A stretch of 64,000 bases of DNA, taken from Bacteroidota bacterium (GTDB lineage Bacteria > Bacteroidota > Bacteroidia > Chitinophagales > Chitinophagaceae). Below the pieces are notes generated by a model that was not told the origin of the DNA, did not search any database, and saw only the letters and a program-made list of their open reading frames with translations. The position numbers were made by a program, and so were the translations under genes. Within the stretch, counting starts at the first letter, position 1; every line of letters starts with the position of its first letter. The stretch is taken from contig JAFDXP010000061.1 of NCBI GenBank assembly GCA_018267875.1, forward strand, positions 1 to 64,000, in the 5' to 3' direction. Of the stretch, positions 1-10,394 are shown one piece after another.

Positions 1-3000
1 GAGGTTTACCGGATAGCTTTGGTTATTTTTCTTGTCAATTAAAGATGCACTAATGCCTAAATCAAAATCCATAGCATCCAATTTCAAGGTGTAGCTGTTG
101 TTGGAATAAAGGTTCCAAATTCGCATCGGCAAAGTATCGGCAACCGTTACGGTGTGGCGGGCATCGGTACTCCAATTATTACTGTTGCGTACTAAGGCGA
201 TGTTTTCATCGGGATTGGCAAATTTGGTTGCTCCCTGTGTTACGCCATTGGTAAAGTCATCGCGGAAAGCGCCCAACGCACAGTCTTGGTTTGAACCATT
301 GTTGGCAAGTGCTGTATTTTCATACAGGCTTACATACACCTTGCTGGGTGTTTGATTTGCCAAGCGGAAAGTGTTAGTAAACGTCCCACTTTTGTTGCTC
401 TCGTTGAAGGTGAGCGAAGGATTGGCAGCCGAAGTTTGAACAAATATAGCTTGTCCTGGTTGGATATGTTGATTCATCGCACTACCTATGTTGTTGTTTC
501 CGGCACCTGTGATATAGCTTACGTATCCGCCCCGATTACCCACATTCGGATCCCATATCCAATAAGTCGTTGACAGGTTGGAATTGGTTAGATTATCCCA
601 GTTTACAGAGTTCCAGTAAGGATTGGCAATCAGTGCGAAATCGTTCACATTGCTGCCCAGCATTACCGTGTTGTCTGTGCCGGATGTAGTGGTGGTTCCA
701 GTGTTGGTAAATGTTACATTTCCTATGTTCAGCGTGCCGGTAGTGCGAATTGTGGTAGCACTGTTCATAGCTATATTGGGCGATCCGATGCCAGCCGAAA
801 GGTTAGACAAAGAGAGGTTAGCATTTCTATCACCATACACAAACACTCGATAGCCGCGCAAACTGTTGAGGGTATTGGTATTAGTATTGGTAATGGCAGT
901 AAAATTAAGGCTGCCAGGCGTATAGCCAAACATATTGGGCAAACCGGAGGTAGAGGCATCAAAACCATTGGTACCTGATGTGCTACCCGTGATGAAAATA
1001 CCATTGCCGGCTGCGTTATTCCCGTTGTTTTGCCAGTTCGTCAATATGTTAGATGTGGTAGTTACTCCAGATGCCAACTGACGATAAGCACGTTTACCTA
1101 ATGGAATGAATCGTTCTACAGTAACGTTACCGGAAATAGCACCAGTACCAGTAACAGGTGCCACTACTGCAGTGTTAGCAACCGAGGTAGAACGAAGTAC
1201 AAGATTACCCCCCGTGTTGAGTGTACCATTGCTGAGTGTTAATGTGCTGAGTAATATTGCTTTATTCCCCAAAGTTGCAGAACCAGAAGTTGTACGAGAA
1301 ACGGTAAGGTTATTAAGTACATTTGTTGATCCATCAATAGTTTGATCAAACAGAAGAGTACCCATTGCACCTGTTCCGCCAATGGTCAAATTGGATGTAG
1401 ATGAGCCTCGCACGATTCCTATACCGTTAACAGTACCATTAATCGTCAGGTTTTTCGAATTCAGGTTCAATGTTCCAGACTGTAGAGTTAGCGAAGCACC
1501 CGAATTTAGCGTAAAGTCGCTGCCCAAGTTAACCAAGCCGCTTGACTTATTCACCGACAAACTAACTAAATTAGAAATGTTGCCACCCGTAACATCAAAC
1601 AATTGCGACCCTGTACCGGTAAAATTAAGAGCCATACCACCGCCGGTTGTTCCTCCATTCACTGTACCGGCCAATATCATATTGCCAGAAGAAGCAGTCA
1701 GGGTAAACAAGCCGGTCGTATTATTCATATTGATGGTGCCGGATGTTTGTGCTATTCCATTAGCACTGTAGCTTGTTGCCGACGTAACAGTCTTAACGAG
1801 TGTTCCACCCGATTGGCTTAAAAGTCCATTTATAGTCCAACTATTGCCTGAAATATTGCATGTCCCACCGGTTATGGTTGTATTGCCAGCAATGGCCACA
1901 TTCGTTGTCGTTGTAGTTCCTGTTTGAAAACTACCTGTTCCAGTGTTGACAATATTTAAATCACCATTAATGGAAGTAACAACGGATAAAAAACTAAAGG
2001 TAGCAGTTTGACTATTGCAATTCCATGTTAACCCACCTATAGAACTTGGTACGGTTCCACTTGTAGCAGAAGTAACACCCGTTACAGTTGTCATTGCATT
2101 TAAGCCAAAAGTAGCAGTTGGAATCGTTAATGTTGTCTGGCTTGTAGTGAGGTTTGAATTTGCTGCAAAGGTTAGTGTGGATGTTGTGGACGTGATACTG
2201 GCGGTTCCATTCATAGCCATGATACCCGATGCTGATACAGTAGTAGAAGAGTTGGTCGTATTCAACCCCGAAGCTGTATTCAGATTCAAAGTACCTGCAA
2301 TAGTTGCCTGAGGCGAGCCGGAAAAACCAAGAGATAAAGCGTTGGTTGAACCCAAAGAAACCGTAGAACCTGCACCAATTTGCAAACTAACATCTACAGT
2401 AGCACCTGACATGGTCAGGGTATTGTTGGCAGTTGCCGCATCGAGGCTGGCATTTACATTGTTGATGAAACGAAGTTTACCAATAGATTGTGTTGGGATA
2501 TTGCTAATAGTAGCAGTGGAAGTAACCGATCCATCAAATATTAGCTCGTCAAAACTATTGGGTGTATTTCGAGCCGGCGACCAATTGCTTGAAACTGTAA
2601 AGTCATTAGTAGTACCCTGCCAAGTGTATTGAGCATTGATAGTATATTGATTAGGGCTAATGGGAGCCGTAGTGCCCGGTGGATTGGTGCCGGAACCACC
2701 GGTTGGCGAAGTGGAAAGATTTCCCGGAATATCCTGAGCGGCAACATAATATTGAATTACATCCAAGGTAGTAACACTTCCACCTGTAACATTTGTATAG
2801 TCAATAGTAAAAGTATAATTATTACCCGTTACATTGGTTGCCGCAGCACTATAAAATGCTCCTGAATTCCCCTTTCTATAATATATCAAAGGTTGGTTAG
2901 CTCCCGTTGCTACTCCACTTGCATCATTAATAGTTGCCGTAAAGGTTTGATTCAATGTGCTGGTCGTATTGCCTAACGCTGTGTAAGTTATGGCTGGACC

Positions 3001-6000
3001 TATCAAATCAAGAGATCCTTCATACGCACCAATCGTTGGGTTGGTTAAGCTACGAGTTGACCCATTGAAATCCGTGGTAATTGAAACCACCGTACCTGCA
3101 CCTAATAATGGAGAACCGGGCTGTGGTGTTAAATTAATATCTCCATTGAAAGCCGGATTCAGTGAAATGGAGTTAGCATCTTTAGGCGACACCACTGTGG
3201 ATTGCCAATTTGCCAAAGTCTGTTGTGCACTACCAAGATAGCCTACATAAAAAGCAGAATTTGATCCTCCTTGGGGTGCACCAAAATAATCGTTATTGTT
3301 TATAGTGGCAAAAGCACTCCCGGCTGCATCAGAATATATGGCATAGTCTATAGAGCCTGAATTACCCGAGTTATACAAACTGTTTACAAAGGCATTATTC
3401 CGAATATCTAAGCCACTGGCAGCAGAGCCTACATAAAGAGCTGTCGTATTTGTCCCTGAAGCATAACTATGAGCACCATACATATTAATGCTATTATAGT
3501 ATAAATTAATGCCCCCTGCTATGGTTGAAAACGTACTACTGCTTCCCACCATTCCGATACCAATTCCCATAGCGGACGAGTTGGTAAATCCACTATAATT
3601 ACTTCCATTCACGCCATAAATCACATTATTGGCAATAGTTAATGCGCTGGATGCTGTACCGGTTCCTACCGTCAATCCACGTCCACCATACCCACCAGTA
3701 TTGGTAGTAACGACCTTTGTTATCATGTTTCTGGTAATGGAGGAGGAAACAAAACCGGTTTCTACCGAAATGCCCACCGGTTGATTGCTGGCAGAGGTGG
3801 TAACACTAATAGTATTTTGCGCTATAGAGCTGGTAAGACCATAGGCAACCTCTATGCCATAAGCTGTGGATGACGTAGTGTTGATAGTAACATTATTACC
3901 AATGACAGAAAGATTGTCCAACCCGCCGGCACTCACCGAAGCCGATCCACTGGCATAGATACCAACTGTACCACCTGTAATAATGTTATTTTGAATCGTA
4001 TTGTTATCGTTATCCGACCCAATTGAACCCAAAGTTGAGCCACTCATACTGATACCATAACCCGGAATAGCTGATGCATAAGTGGAAAGAACGCAATTTT
4101 TGACTACGTTATTGGTTGCCCCCTGTCCTAATCCAAGGCTTGTTATAGCAATAGCAGCCGATGAGCCTGAATTGGTATTACTGATGGTCAAATCGCGCGA
4201 TGATGTGCCATTATTACTACCGTCAAGGATGACATAGTTGGCTCCGTTTAGCTTTAGAATCGCATCAGATACACTTCCTGAAATGGTGGGTGTTACGCCC
4301 ACATCTGGCTTAATTGTTAGGGTATTGCTTGCACTGGCACCGCCAATCATCGGGACAACAATAGGGAATTTATACTCATAGTTTACATTATATGAGCTCG
4401 TCAAAATAAAACTCGTTGCTGCACCAAGTGCAAAGCCTGTTGATAGATTGGCTGTGGCTGTAGCTCCACTGCCGCTACCCCCTGTAAAAGAAATAGTAGG
4501 AGCTGAAGTATATCCCGAACCAATGTTGGTTACTTTAATAGCTGTTACTGCACCACTGACAACAACGGATGTAGCCGTAGCTCCGGTTCCGCCACCGCCG
4601 GTAAATACAACTGTTGGTGCACTGCTATATCCTGAACCACCTGAATTAACATATATAGACTTGATTTGGTTGGGGTTGACATCTGCCAAAGCTTCTGACA
4701 ATGAAACATAGGTATTGCCTATTGAAGGACCTGTTCCATCTCCACCAATTTTCACATTGCCTGATAAGGAGCTTACAATGTAATATGATTTAAACGTTCC
4801 TGGCGGTGTAGCTCCCGGCGGATTGATGCCAGAACCACCCGTTGGTGAAGTGATGATGTTGGAATTGATGTCTTGAGCACCAATATAGTATTCCACCAAG
4901 CTGTTCACACTCTGTCCTGGAATTCCAAAAGCCCAGGTACCCAATGTTGTCGTGCCTGATTGCAATGTTCCGGTAACTGAACTAAAACTACCACCGTTTA
5001 CACGATACCATAGTGTCGGCATTCCTGCACCCGAAGTAGGCACACCGCTCACATCAGAGATGGTGGCTGCTTGCGTAACTGTGCCGGTAGATGAAGTGTT
5101 GCTCAAAGGCGTAAACGTGATATTGGGAGGCAACAAATCCATAGTAATACCATTAAATTCATCTGCACCAATATCCGGTGTTGTCGCACTACGTGGATCA
5201 TTGTCAAAATCATCTGTAACACCTACTACCGCACCACTGCTTTCCAATGGTGTTGCAACTACCGTGCTTACATGCAAATTTACTGTTGCAGCCGTTCCGG
5301 TAGGGTTTAGAAATTGTGGATTGGCAGATGGAGAAAGGACATCTTGTCCTGTGGCACTTTGCCATGCTAAGCCGGAAGAAATATCGGTAGCAGCATAAAA
5401 CCCAAACACTCCGCCGGTGCCACTTACAAAAATACAGTTGTTGTTGCTGGTAAGCCCCGTAGGGTTAACCCCTGTGCCGCCGACGGCATATCCATAGTGC
5501 TTACCTATTCCTGCCCCATTAGATCGTGCATTGACAAACGCATTGTTCCGATAGCTGCGAGAGGAGGAAGTTACCGAACTATTAAAAGCATAGGTAGCTG
5601 CAGAGCCACCCACATTGTTACCGCCAATATATACACTATTGTACCAGAAATTATCTGTAGCACTCGTTTCTCGGATTCCATATATGGCAGCACCAGTGGT
5701 GATATTAGCGCCGGTGGCATCAATACCCAAACGAATCATGTTGTTTGAGTGTGTTCCTGTGCCACCACTCACTTGAATGCCATTGATGGTACCGGTTCCA
5801 CTTGCTACATTGAAAGAATGTATAAAATTCTTAGAAATAGCATTTGTTCCGGTGGACGATGTAAATTGAATACCCGTTACCACTGTAGCGGCACTTGCAT
5901 TCGTATTTGAAAGAGAATGAATGGTGTTTTGTGTCACTGTATGATTAACAGAAGTACTGGTAAATGACATTCCAATCACAGAAGCAGAAGTTGTGGTACC

Positions 6001-7509
6001 AGTTCCACCCGCAGCTGTCATATTTCGGATGGTATTGCCGGTTGCTGTAAAGTTTGAGGATGTAGCCAAAATACCCTGAACGGTTGTACCGCTTGCGGTA
6101 CTCGTGCTTTGTATGGAGTTGGCAACCGTTCCCCCTATCGTGTTGTTTTGTACTATGGTGTTGACGCTAATTGATGTATTAACCCTTATGCCGTAAAAAT
6201 TGGCTGCTGCGGGTGTTGCATTTGTATTTGCTACTGTAAAGCCTCCTATGTTGTTATTGTTAGCCGTAAATGCAGCAGAACCGAAATTATAAATTGCTGC
6301 GACATCGCTGGCACTTGAAGAAGTGGTCGTAAAGCTAATGACTCCGGTTGCCGTTTGGCTGCCAAATGTGTTACCGGTTACATCACCAATCGTTACTAAC
6401 CCTCCAGCTACATATACTCCCATAAATGGCGAAGATGAACCTGTGCCACTTGTTGCACCAGACATGGCAATAGCCGTAATTGTATTTCCTTGTACACCTG
6501 TAGCTGTTGGGGTTGAAGGAACAGAAAGGTAAATGGGGATAAACTTGGTGCCGGAAATAGTAGTCAGGGTGTAAGTTCCCGTACTGGCAGAATTGGCATA
6601 TCCAATGGTATTACCGCTAATCAAAAAGTTGTTCCCTGAAGAATTACCGGTAGTGTTAGCAATCCAAACTGCCGAATGTTGCGAACTTGTTGTTTGAGTT
6701 CGTGTTGCTGATTGGTAGAATTTGTTGTTGCTGATTGTCCAATCAATGTTTCCGGCAGAAACATATACCCCTGCACTTGATACGGCAGCACCAAAATAGT
6801 CAAATATATTGTTGTTGGAAATGTTGATGCTACTATTGTTTATTGCGACATTGGTGGTGCTTCCATTTCCATAAATTCCCTTAGTAGGCAGATTGCTGCC
6901 TGCAGGTCCGATATTACAGAAGGTAACAGCGTTATTGTCGTTACCACTTGTCGTAAGCCCGTCAGTGCTGAAGAAGATATTGCCGCCATTGGTAGTAACT
7001 GCGGCATTAAAAGAGCCCAACACCGTACAATTGGTAATTGTGTTTCCTGTTGCGCCATCTTTAAAACGGATGGTGCTTGTGTTAGAAGTATTAGAGGCAG
7101 TGGTGTTGCTGATTGAAAGTGCATTACCGCCAGTGTTCAATCCATTAAAAGTAACGTTGTCAGCACCAACAAGATCAATCAAAGGGCTTCCGGCTGTGGC
7201 GGCACCACTGATGGTAAAGGAGCCTCCACTGGGGCTAATGTTGATGGAAGTATAGTTGGCCGAACCGTTGCCACTATAGTTGAGAATGGCTCCTCCATTA
7301 GGCTCTGACGTATTGTTGGTGATGCTGATGGTGATGGCACCGGTGTGCACACCGTTGTTAATTGCTGTAAATGCAGCTGCGAGTGTTGTATAACTGCCAC
7401 TTCCCGGATTGACCGAAACTTGGGCACTTGCCAGCGATGTTGTGGTGGCTAAGATGCCTGTGATGGCAACCGCCTTTCGTAATACTTTTGGGATAATCAA
7501 TTGCTTCAT
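1..7509 (-). CDS. Giant secreted beta-helix / T9SS-type surface protein, C-terminus outside the window
   Basis: The minus-strand frame starts at the ATG at 7507-7509. I checked about twenty of its lines at intervals for in-frame stops and found none, and it is still open at the left edge, so at least 2,503 residues are encoded. Residues 1-30 form a signal peptide ending in Leu-Ala-Ser-Ala-Gln. The body is Asn/Ser/Thr/Gly-rich and carries many NNxI and GNTI turns typical of right-handed parallel beta-helices. Two helix modules each end in a Gly-Ala-Asp-Glu or Gly-Ala-Tyr-Glu motif (PDIGADE and PTIGAYE) followed by a similar Ig-like segment containing SPTGGSG. A second, Thr-rich beta-strand-repeat region follows. 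The last residues seen resemble the stretch just before a T9SS sorting domain, but that domain is not in the window. It is probably exported by Sec and then T9SS to the cell surface. Substrate or partner is unknown; adhesin or polysaccharide binding is possible. Confidence 0.85.
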   Translation of the reverse strand, partial: MKQLIIPKVLRKAVAITGILATTTSLASAQVSVNPGSGSYTTLAAAFTAINNGVHTGAITISITNNTSEPNGGAILNYSGNGSANYTSINISPSGGSFTISGAATAGSPLIDLVGADNVTFNGLNTGGNALSISNTTASNTSNTSTIRFKDGATGNTITNCTVLGSFNAAVTTNGGNIFFSTDGLTTSGNDNNAVTFCNIGPAGSNLPTKGIYGNGSTTNVAINNSSINISNNNIFDYFGAAVSSAGVYVSAGNIDWTISNNKFYQSATRTQTTSSQHSAVWIANTTGNSSGNNFLISGNTIGYANSASTGTYTLTTISGTKFIPIYLSVPSTPTATGVQGNTITAIAMSGATSGTGSSSPFMGVYVAGGLVTIGDVTGNTFGSQTATGVISFTTTSSSASDVAAIYNFGSAAFTANNNNIGGFTVANTNATPAAANFYGIRVNTSISVNTIVQNNTIGGTVANSIQSTSTASGTTVQGILATSSNFTATGNTIRNMTAAGGTGTTTSASVIGMSFTSTSVNHTVTQNTIHSLSNTNASAATVVTGIQFTSSTGTNAISKNFIHSFNVASGTGTINGIQVSGGTGTHSNNMIRLGIDATGANITTGAAIYGIRETSATDNFWYNSVYIGGNNVGGSAATYAFNSSVTSSSRSYRNNAFVNARSNGAGIGKHYGYAVGGTGVNPTGLTSNNNCIFVSGTGGVFGFYAATDISSGLAWQSATGQDVLSPSANPQFLNPTGTAATVNLHVSTVVATPLESSGAVVGVTDDFDNDPRSATTPDIGADEFNGITMDLLPPNITFTPLSNTSSTGTVTQAATISDVSGVPTSGAGMPTLWYRVNGGSFSSVTGTLQSGTTTLGTWAFGIPGQSVNSLVEYYIGAQDINSNIITSPTGGSGINPPGATPPGTFKSYYIVSSLSGNVKIGGDGTGPSIGNTYVSLSEALADVNPNQIKSIYVNSGGSGYSSAPTVVFTGGGGTGATATSVVVSGAVTAIKVTNIGSGYTSAPTISFTGGSGSGATATANLSTGFALGAATSFILTSSYNVNYEYKFPIVVPMIGGASASNTLTIKPDVGVTPTISGSVSDAILKLNGANYVILDGSNNGTSSRDLTISNTNSGSSAAIAITSLGLGQGATNNVVKNCVLSTYASAIPGYGISMSGSTLGSIGSDNDNNTIQNNIITGGTVGIYASGSASVSAGGLDNLSVIGNNVTINTTSSTAYGIEVAYGLTSSIAQNTISVTTSASNQPVGISVETGFVSSSITRNMITKVVTTNTGGYGGRGLTVGTGTASSALTIANNVIYGVNGSNYSGFTNSSAMGIGIGMVGSSSTFSTIAGGINLYYNSINMYGAHSYASGTNTTALYVGSAASGLDIRNNAFVNSLYNSGNSGSIDYAIYSDAAGSAFATINNNDYFGAPQGGSNSAFYVGYLGSAQQTLANWQSTVVSPKDANSISLNPAFNGDINLTPQPGSPLLGAGTVVSITTDFNGSTRSLTNPTIGAYEGSLDLIGPAITYTALGNTTSTLNQTFTATINDASGVATGANQPLIYYRKGNSGAFYSAAATNVTGNNYTFTIDYTNVTGGSVTTLDVIQYYVAAQDIPGNLSTSPTGGSGTNPPGTTAPISPNQYTINAQYTWQGTTNDFTVSSNWSPARNTPNSFDELIFDGSVTSTATISNIPTQSIGKLRFINNVNASLDAATANNTLTMSGATVDVSLQIGAGSTVSLGSTNALSLGFSGSPQATIAGTLNLNTASGLNTTNSSTTVSASGIMAMNGTASITSTTSTLTFAANSNLTTSQTTLTIPTATFGLNAMTTVTGVTSATSGTVPSSIGGLTWNCNSQTATFSFLSVVTSINGDLNIVNTGTGSFQTGTTTTTNVAIAGNTTITGGTCNISGNSWTINGLLSQSGGTLVKTVTSATSYSANGIAQTSGTINMNNTTGLFTLTASSGNMILAGTVNGGTTGGGMALNFTGTGSQLFDVTGGNISNLVSLSVNKSSGLVNLGSDFTLNSGASLTLQSGTLNLNSKNLTINGTVNGIGIVRGSSTSNLTIGGTGAMGTLLFDQTIDGSTNVLNNLTVSRTTSGSATLGNKAILLSTLTLSNGTLNTGGNLVLRSTSVANTAVVAPVTGTGAISGNVTVERFIPLGKRAYRQLASGVTTTSNILTNWQNNGNNAAGNGIFITGSTSGTNGFDASTSGLPNMFGYTPGSLNFTAITNTNTNTLNSLRGYRVFVYGDRNANLSLSNLSAGIGSPNIAMNSATTIRTTGTLNIGNVTFTNTGTTTTSGTDNTVMLGSNVNDFALIANPYWNSVNWDNLTNSNLSTTYWIWDPNVGNRGGYVSYITGAGNNNIGSAMNQHIQPGQAIFVQTSAANPSLTFNESNKSGTFTNTFRLANQTPSKVYVSLYENTALANNGSNQDCALGAFRDDFTNGVTQGATKFANPDENIALVRNSNNWSTDARHTVTVADTLPMRIWNLYSNNSYTLKLDAMDFDLGISASLIDKKNNQSYPVNL
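4450..4638 (-). repeat. 39-residue tandem repeat inside the giant surface protein
   Basis: Two copies of a Gly-rich unit lie at 4567-4638 and 4450-4521 with a period of 117 bases (39 residues). Each reads GSGYxSAPTxxFTGGxGxGATAT. The unit is seen directly in the translation and is a common short motif in secreted bacterial repeat proteins. It sits between the two beta-helix modules. Confidence 0.8.
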
Positions 7510-7961
7510 AAGGTTGATTTAAAAATGAGATTAAAATTCTTTCAGAAAAATCTGTGTAATTACCTTGGCGGCTCTCTTGATTGGACGTACATAATAGGTA
7601 TCAATTTAGGATTCTTGAATAAGCAAGTGGGGAAAGAATGAGTATGTTTCTTATCTCAAATGGATAGTCAAGCTCTGTAAACTTAAAATTTAATTTTTAA
7701 AAAAGGAAATTTATTGGTCTCATTTTTTAATAATTTTCTAACACTTCAAAATTCAGTGTTATAATTTTGCTTTTGTTTTCTCATGAAAAACAATAACAAT
7801 CCACATTACAGAAGTAATTAGTAGGATTTCGACCAATGGGTAAGATAAATTTAAACTTAGAGATTAGTTTTGCTTTCATCGGGTCATTCTTACACATACA
7901 CCCCCAAAAAAACCCACTAATTTCTTAGTGGGTGAATTTTCTATTTGAATAATTATTTGAT
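7510..7961. other. Intergenic region upstream of the giant protein gene
   Basis: This is 452 bases of AT-rich DNA without a convincing reading frame. It must hold the promoter and leader of the giant minus-strand gene, but I found no exact TAnnTTTG on that strand. The right part holds the terminator of the gene at 7962-9863. I see no RNA gene here. Confidence 0.5.
7906..7933 (-). terminator. Intrinsic terminator of the nucleotide-sugar dehydratase gene
   Basis: A perfect 9-bp inverted repeat (ACCCACTAA at 7912-7920, TTAGTGGGT at 7925-7933) encloses a 4-base loop. On the minus strand it is followed by seven T residues (7906-7912 on the plus strand are A). It lies 28 bases after the stop codon of the minus-strand gene. 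Confidence 0.85.
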
Positions 7962-9863
7962 TTATTTTTTCTTTACATCAAGGCTTTCGAAGGTAGAATT
8001 TTGTGAAATATATTCAGGCACAATTTCTTTCATTACCCCTACGGTTTCGTAGGTATAATGTTTGGTAGCACAATCCAAAAGCTTGTCAATATGCTCAGAA
8101 ACAGCAGCAAAATCATATTCTTGCACACGAGCAATCATGATCTTTTCATGATAAGTAGGCAAGGTATTTTCTTTATTGCTCAGTAGCTCTTCATACAGCT
8201 TTTCACCTGGGCGCAAACCGGTAAAAGTAATGTCTATATCCACACCGGGTTGCTTACCGGACAAGCGAATCATTTTTTCTGCCAGTTCTACGACCTTTAC
8301 CGGCTTACCCATGTCGAAGACAAATATTTCGCCACCTACACCCATTACCCCTGCTTCAATTACCAATTGGCAAGCTTCGGGAATGGTCATAAAATAACGA
8401 GTAATGTCGGGGTGTGTGACGGTAATAGGTCCGCCCTTCTCTATTTGTTTTTTAAACCTTGGAATGACAGAACCGTTACTGCCCAAAACATTTCCAAAAC
8501 GTGTCGTGATAAATCGGGTGCAACGTCCATTACCTGAAATGGTATGATAGTGCCGAAAGAGCGACTGGGTAAAGATTTCAGCTATTCTTTTAGAAGCCCC
8601 CATTACATTTGTAGGATTTACGGCTTTGTCGGTAGATACCATCACAAATTTCTCAACCCCAAACTGCAACGATAATTCAGAAATGATTTTAGTACCCAGC
8701 ACATTATTGACTACTGCCATAGAAGGGTTTTCTTCCATTAAAGGAACATGCTTATAGGCCGCTGCATGAAATACAAATTCGGGGTTATAGATTTCAAACA
8801 AATGCTCCATTCGCACCTTATCGCAAATGTCGCCAACATACGATTTGACGGGGGCATCCGGCCATTTTTCCTTCAGCTCAAGCATGATATCGTGCATGGG
8901 TGTTTCGGCCTTATCACACAAAATGATCAGAGCAGGCTTAAACTGCACTATTTGTCGAACCATTTCACTTCCTATGGAACCGGCAGCACCGGTAACCAAT
9001 ATTTTTTTCCCTTTTAGAGCATAAAAAATATTTTCGTTGTTGATTTTGATTACATCACGCTCCAATAAGTCTTCAATATTAATGTCTTTGAGTTGATCTG
9101 AGCCCAGCTTTCCTCGAAGCCATTGAGATACGGGTGGAATTTGTTGTACCCGAATATCGTATTCCAAAGCCTTATCCACAATAAAATTAAGCTCTTCGGA
9201 TTTGATTCTTTTGCTGGCAATAATGATTCTTTTTACATCATCTGCTACTAATTTTTTAAAAGTTGCATCTTCCAAATTATAGATGGGCAACCCCTCCATT
9301 TGTTTGCCGTGTTGGTTTACTTTATTATCCAGAAAAGCAACTGCTAACATTTGACTTTGCGGATAATCGGTAATAACCCTTTTAGCTAATAGCCCTTGCT
9401 CGCCAGTATCAAATACTGCTACCCGAATATGATTCCGTTGAAGATTGTCTCGAAAAAATATCCGATACAAATAACGCACAGCCATTCTATAACCAATCAG
9501 TAATGTAGTGGAAACAAAGAAATTGATCAGAATAGTAGCACGAGAAAGAAAAAAAACACCCTTTGAATAATAGATAAGCCCTATGACACTGTAAATGATA
9601 GATGCTATAAAGGTGATAGCCGTTAGCCTAAAAGTGTCTCTGATGGTGGTATAACGAACTATTCCCGAAAAACTTTTAAACAGAAAAAATAATACGGCAT
9701 TGATAGCCAATACGATCGAAAGGGGAAATAGAAAATCATTCAAGGCAAGATTTACATGAAAATTGAACCGAAGAATTTGCGCAGACAGTAAAGCAAGAGC
9801 AACAATACTCAAATCTAACAAGAAAATTACCCAGCGGGGGAGTGTTTTGTATTTCTCGATCAT
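7962..9863 (-). CDS. Membrane-bound nucleoside-diphosphate-sugar 4,6-dehydratase/epimerase, WbpM/CapD/PglF family
   Basis: 633 residues, the usual length for this family. The N-terminal ~115 residues contain about four hydrophobic helices. A CoA-binding-like Rossmann region follows (to about residue 270), then the extended-SDR catalytic domain. The nucleotide-binding GAAGSIG lies near residue 290. The active-site region STDKAVNPTNVMGASK lies near residues 408-424, where Met replaces the usual catalytic Tyr of YxxxK, as is normal in WbpM/PglF. The family converts UDP-GlcNAc to a 4-keto-6-deoxy sugar at the inner face of the cytoplasmic membrane. That is the first step towards diacetamido-trideoxy sugars of capsule, O-antigen or glycoproteins. 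The gene stands alone with its own terminator and no polysaccharide cluster is adjacent. The Gfo/Idh oxidoreductase at 38356 might act on related sugars, but this is inference. Confidence 0.93.
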   Translation of the reverse strand: MIEKYKTLPRWVIFLLDLSIVALALLSAQILRFNFHVNLALNDFLFPLSIVLAINAVLFFLFKSFSGIVRYTTIRDTFRLTAITFIASIIYSVIGLIYYSKGVFFLSRATILINFFVSTTLLIGYRMAVRYLYRIFFRDNLQRNHIRVAVFDTGEQGLLAKRVITDYPQSQMLAVAFLDNKVNQHGKQMEGLPIYNLEDATFKKLVADDVKRIIIASKRIKSEELNFIVDKALEYDIRVQQIPPVSQWLRGKLGSDQLKDINIEDLLERDVIKINNENIFYALKGKKILVTGAAGSIGSEMVRQIVQFKPALIILCDKAETPMHDIMLELKEKWPDAPVKSYVGDICDKVRMEHLFEIYNPEFVFHAAAYKHVPLMEENPSMAVVNNVLGTKIISELSLQFGVEKFVMVSTDKAVNPTNVMGASKRIAEIFTQSLFRHYHTISGNGRCTRFITTRFGNVLGSNGSVIPRFKKQIEKGGPITVTHPDITRYFMTIPEACQLVIEAGVMGVGGEIFVFDMGKPVKVVELAEKMIRLSGKQPGVDIDITFTGLRPGEKLYEELLSNKENTLPTYHEKIMIARVQEYDFAAVSEHIDKLLDCATKHYTYETVGVMKEIVPEYISQNSTFESLDVKKK

Positions 9864-10001
9864 GAGATTTTCATTTAAGCGACAGGTTGTGTGCGAAATT
9901 ACAATCTCAATTTGATATTTGGGAAGATTTTGCTAAAATATTTAATTAAACACTCATAGCAAATACGACATCTATTTGATTAACAATAGATTAAAAAGAG
10001 T

Positions 10002-10394
10002 TTAAAAAGAAAAAATGTGCCGCACTTCTGAATTGGAATATGAGCGCCTGTAATTTGAAAGCAAACTATGTTCGGGGTCTATAAAAAATATTTTTTCACC
10101 TTCGTCCATTTGAATATGAATGCTAACCAACTTGCCATTGTCAACTTGTAAACTGGCTTCTGCCTTCGAATCGTTTTTTGCGCGCATAGAATATTCTTGC
10201 CCATCAACTATCACAATGTCATCATCAATTGTGATAAGTCCATGCTCTGCTTCTGTGGTATAATACTGGCTATCAGCCTCTGTTCGCGACATTCGTGTCG
10301 TGCGCACAAAGGGATAAGTGGCACGATGCCCACTAAGCATTCGATACAAAACAATAGAAAGAATGGCAACAACTGCGAGTAAAAAAATCTGCAT
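10002..10394 (-). CDS. Small membrane-anchored protein of unknown function
   Basis: 130 residues, not recognised. Residues 2-19 form one hydrophobic helix followed by a basic segment, so the protein is probably anchored by its N-terminus. The remainder is soluble, acidic and probably beta-rich (ITIDDDIVIVDGQEY), with no cysteine pairs or known motif. The gene starts with ATG. It lies alone between the dehydratase gene and the divergent YkuK gene. Codon use looks like its neighbours. It is probably real because the frame is long for this AT-rich DNA and has a clean hydrophobic start. Function cannot be assigned. Confidence 0.7.
   Translation of the reverse strand: MQIFLLAVVAILSIVLYRMLSGHRATYPFVRTTRMSRTEADSQYYTTEAEHGLITIDDDIVIVDGQEYSMRAKNDSKAEASLQVDNGKLVSIHIQMDEGEKIFFIDPEHSLLSNYRRSYSNSEVRHIFSF

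Noticed and set aside
4450..4638. Regular spacing in the giant gene as a possible CRISPR array
   Set aside because: Only two copies with coding period 39 residues and no spacer structure. The frame is continuous, so it is a protein repeat.
152..7427. Many plus-strand and other-frame reading frames between 152 and 7427
   Set aside because: They are the antisense shadow of the giant minus-strand gene. Their sequences have runs of Val, Pro and Leu typical of a shadow of Thr/Asn/Gly-rich coding, and they lack signals of their own.
7510..7961. Riboswitch or RNA gene in the long leader of the giant gene
   Set aside because: I saw no conserved stem pattern or known riboswitch core, only AT-rich DNA and the dehydratase terminator.
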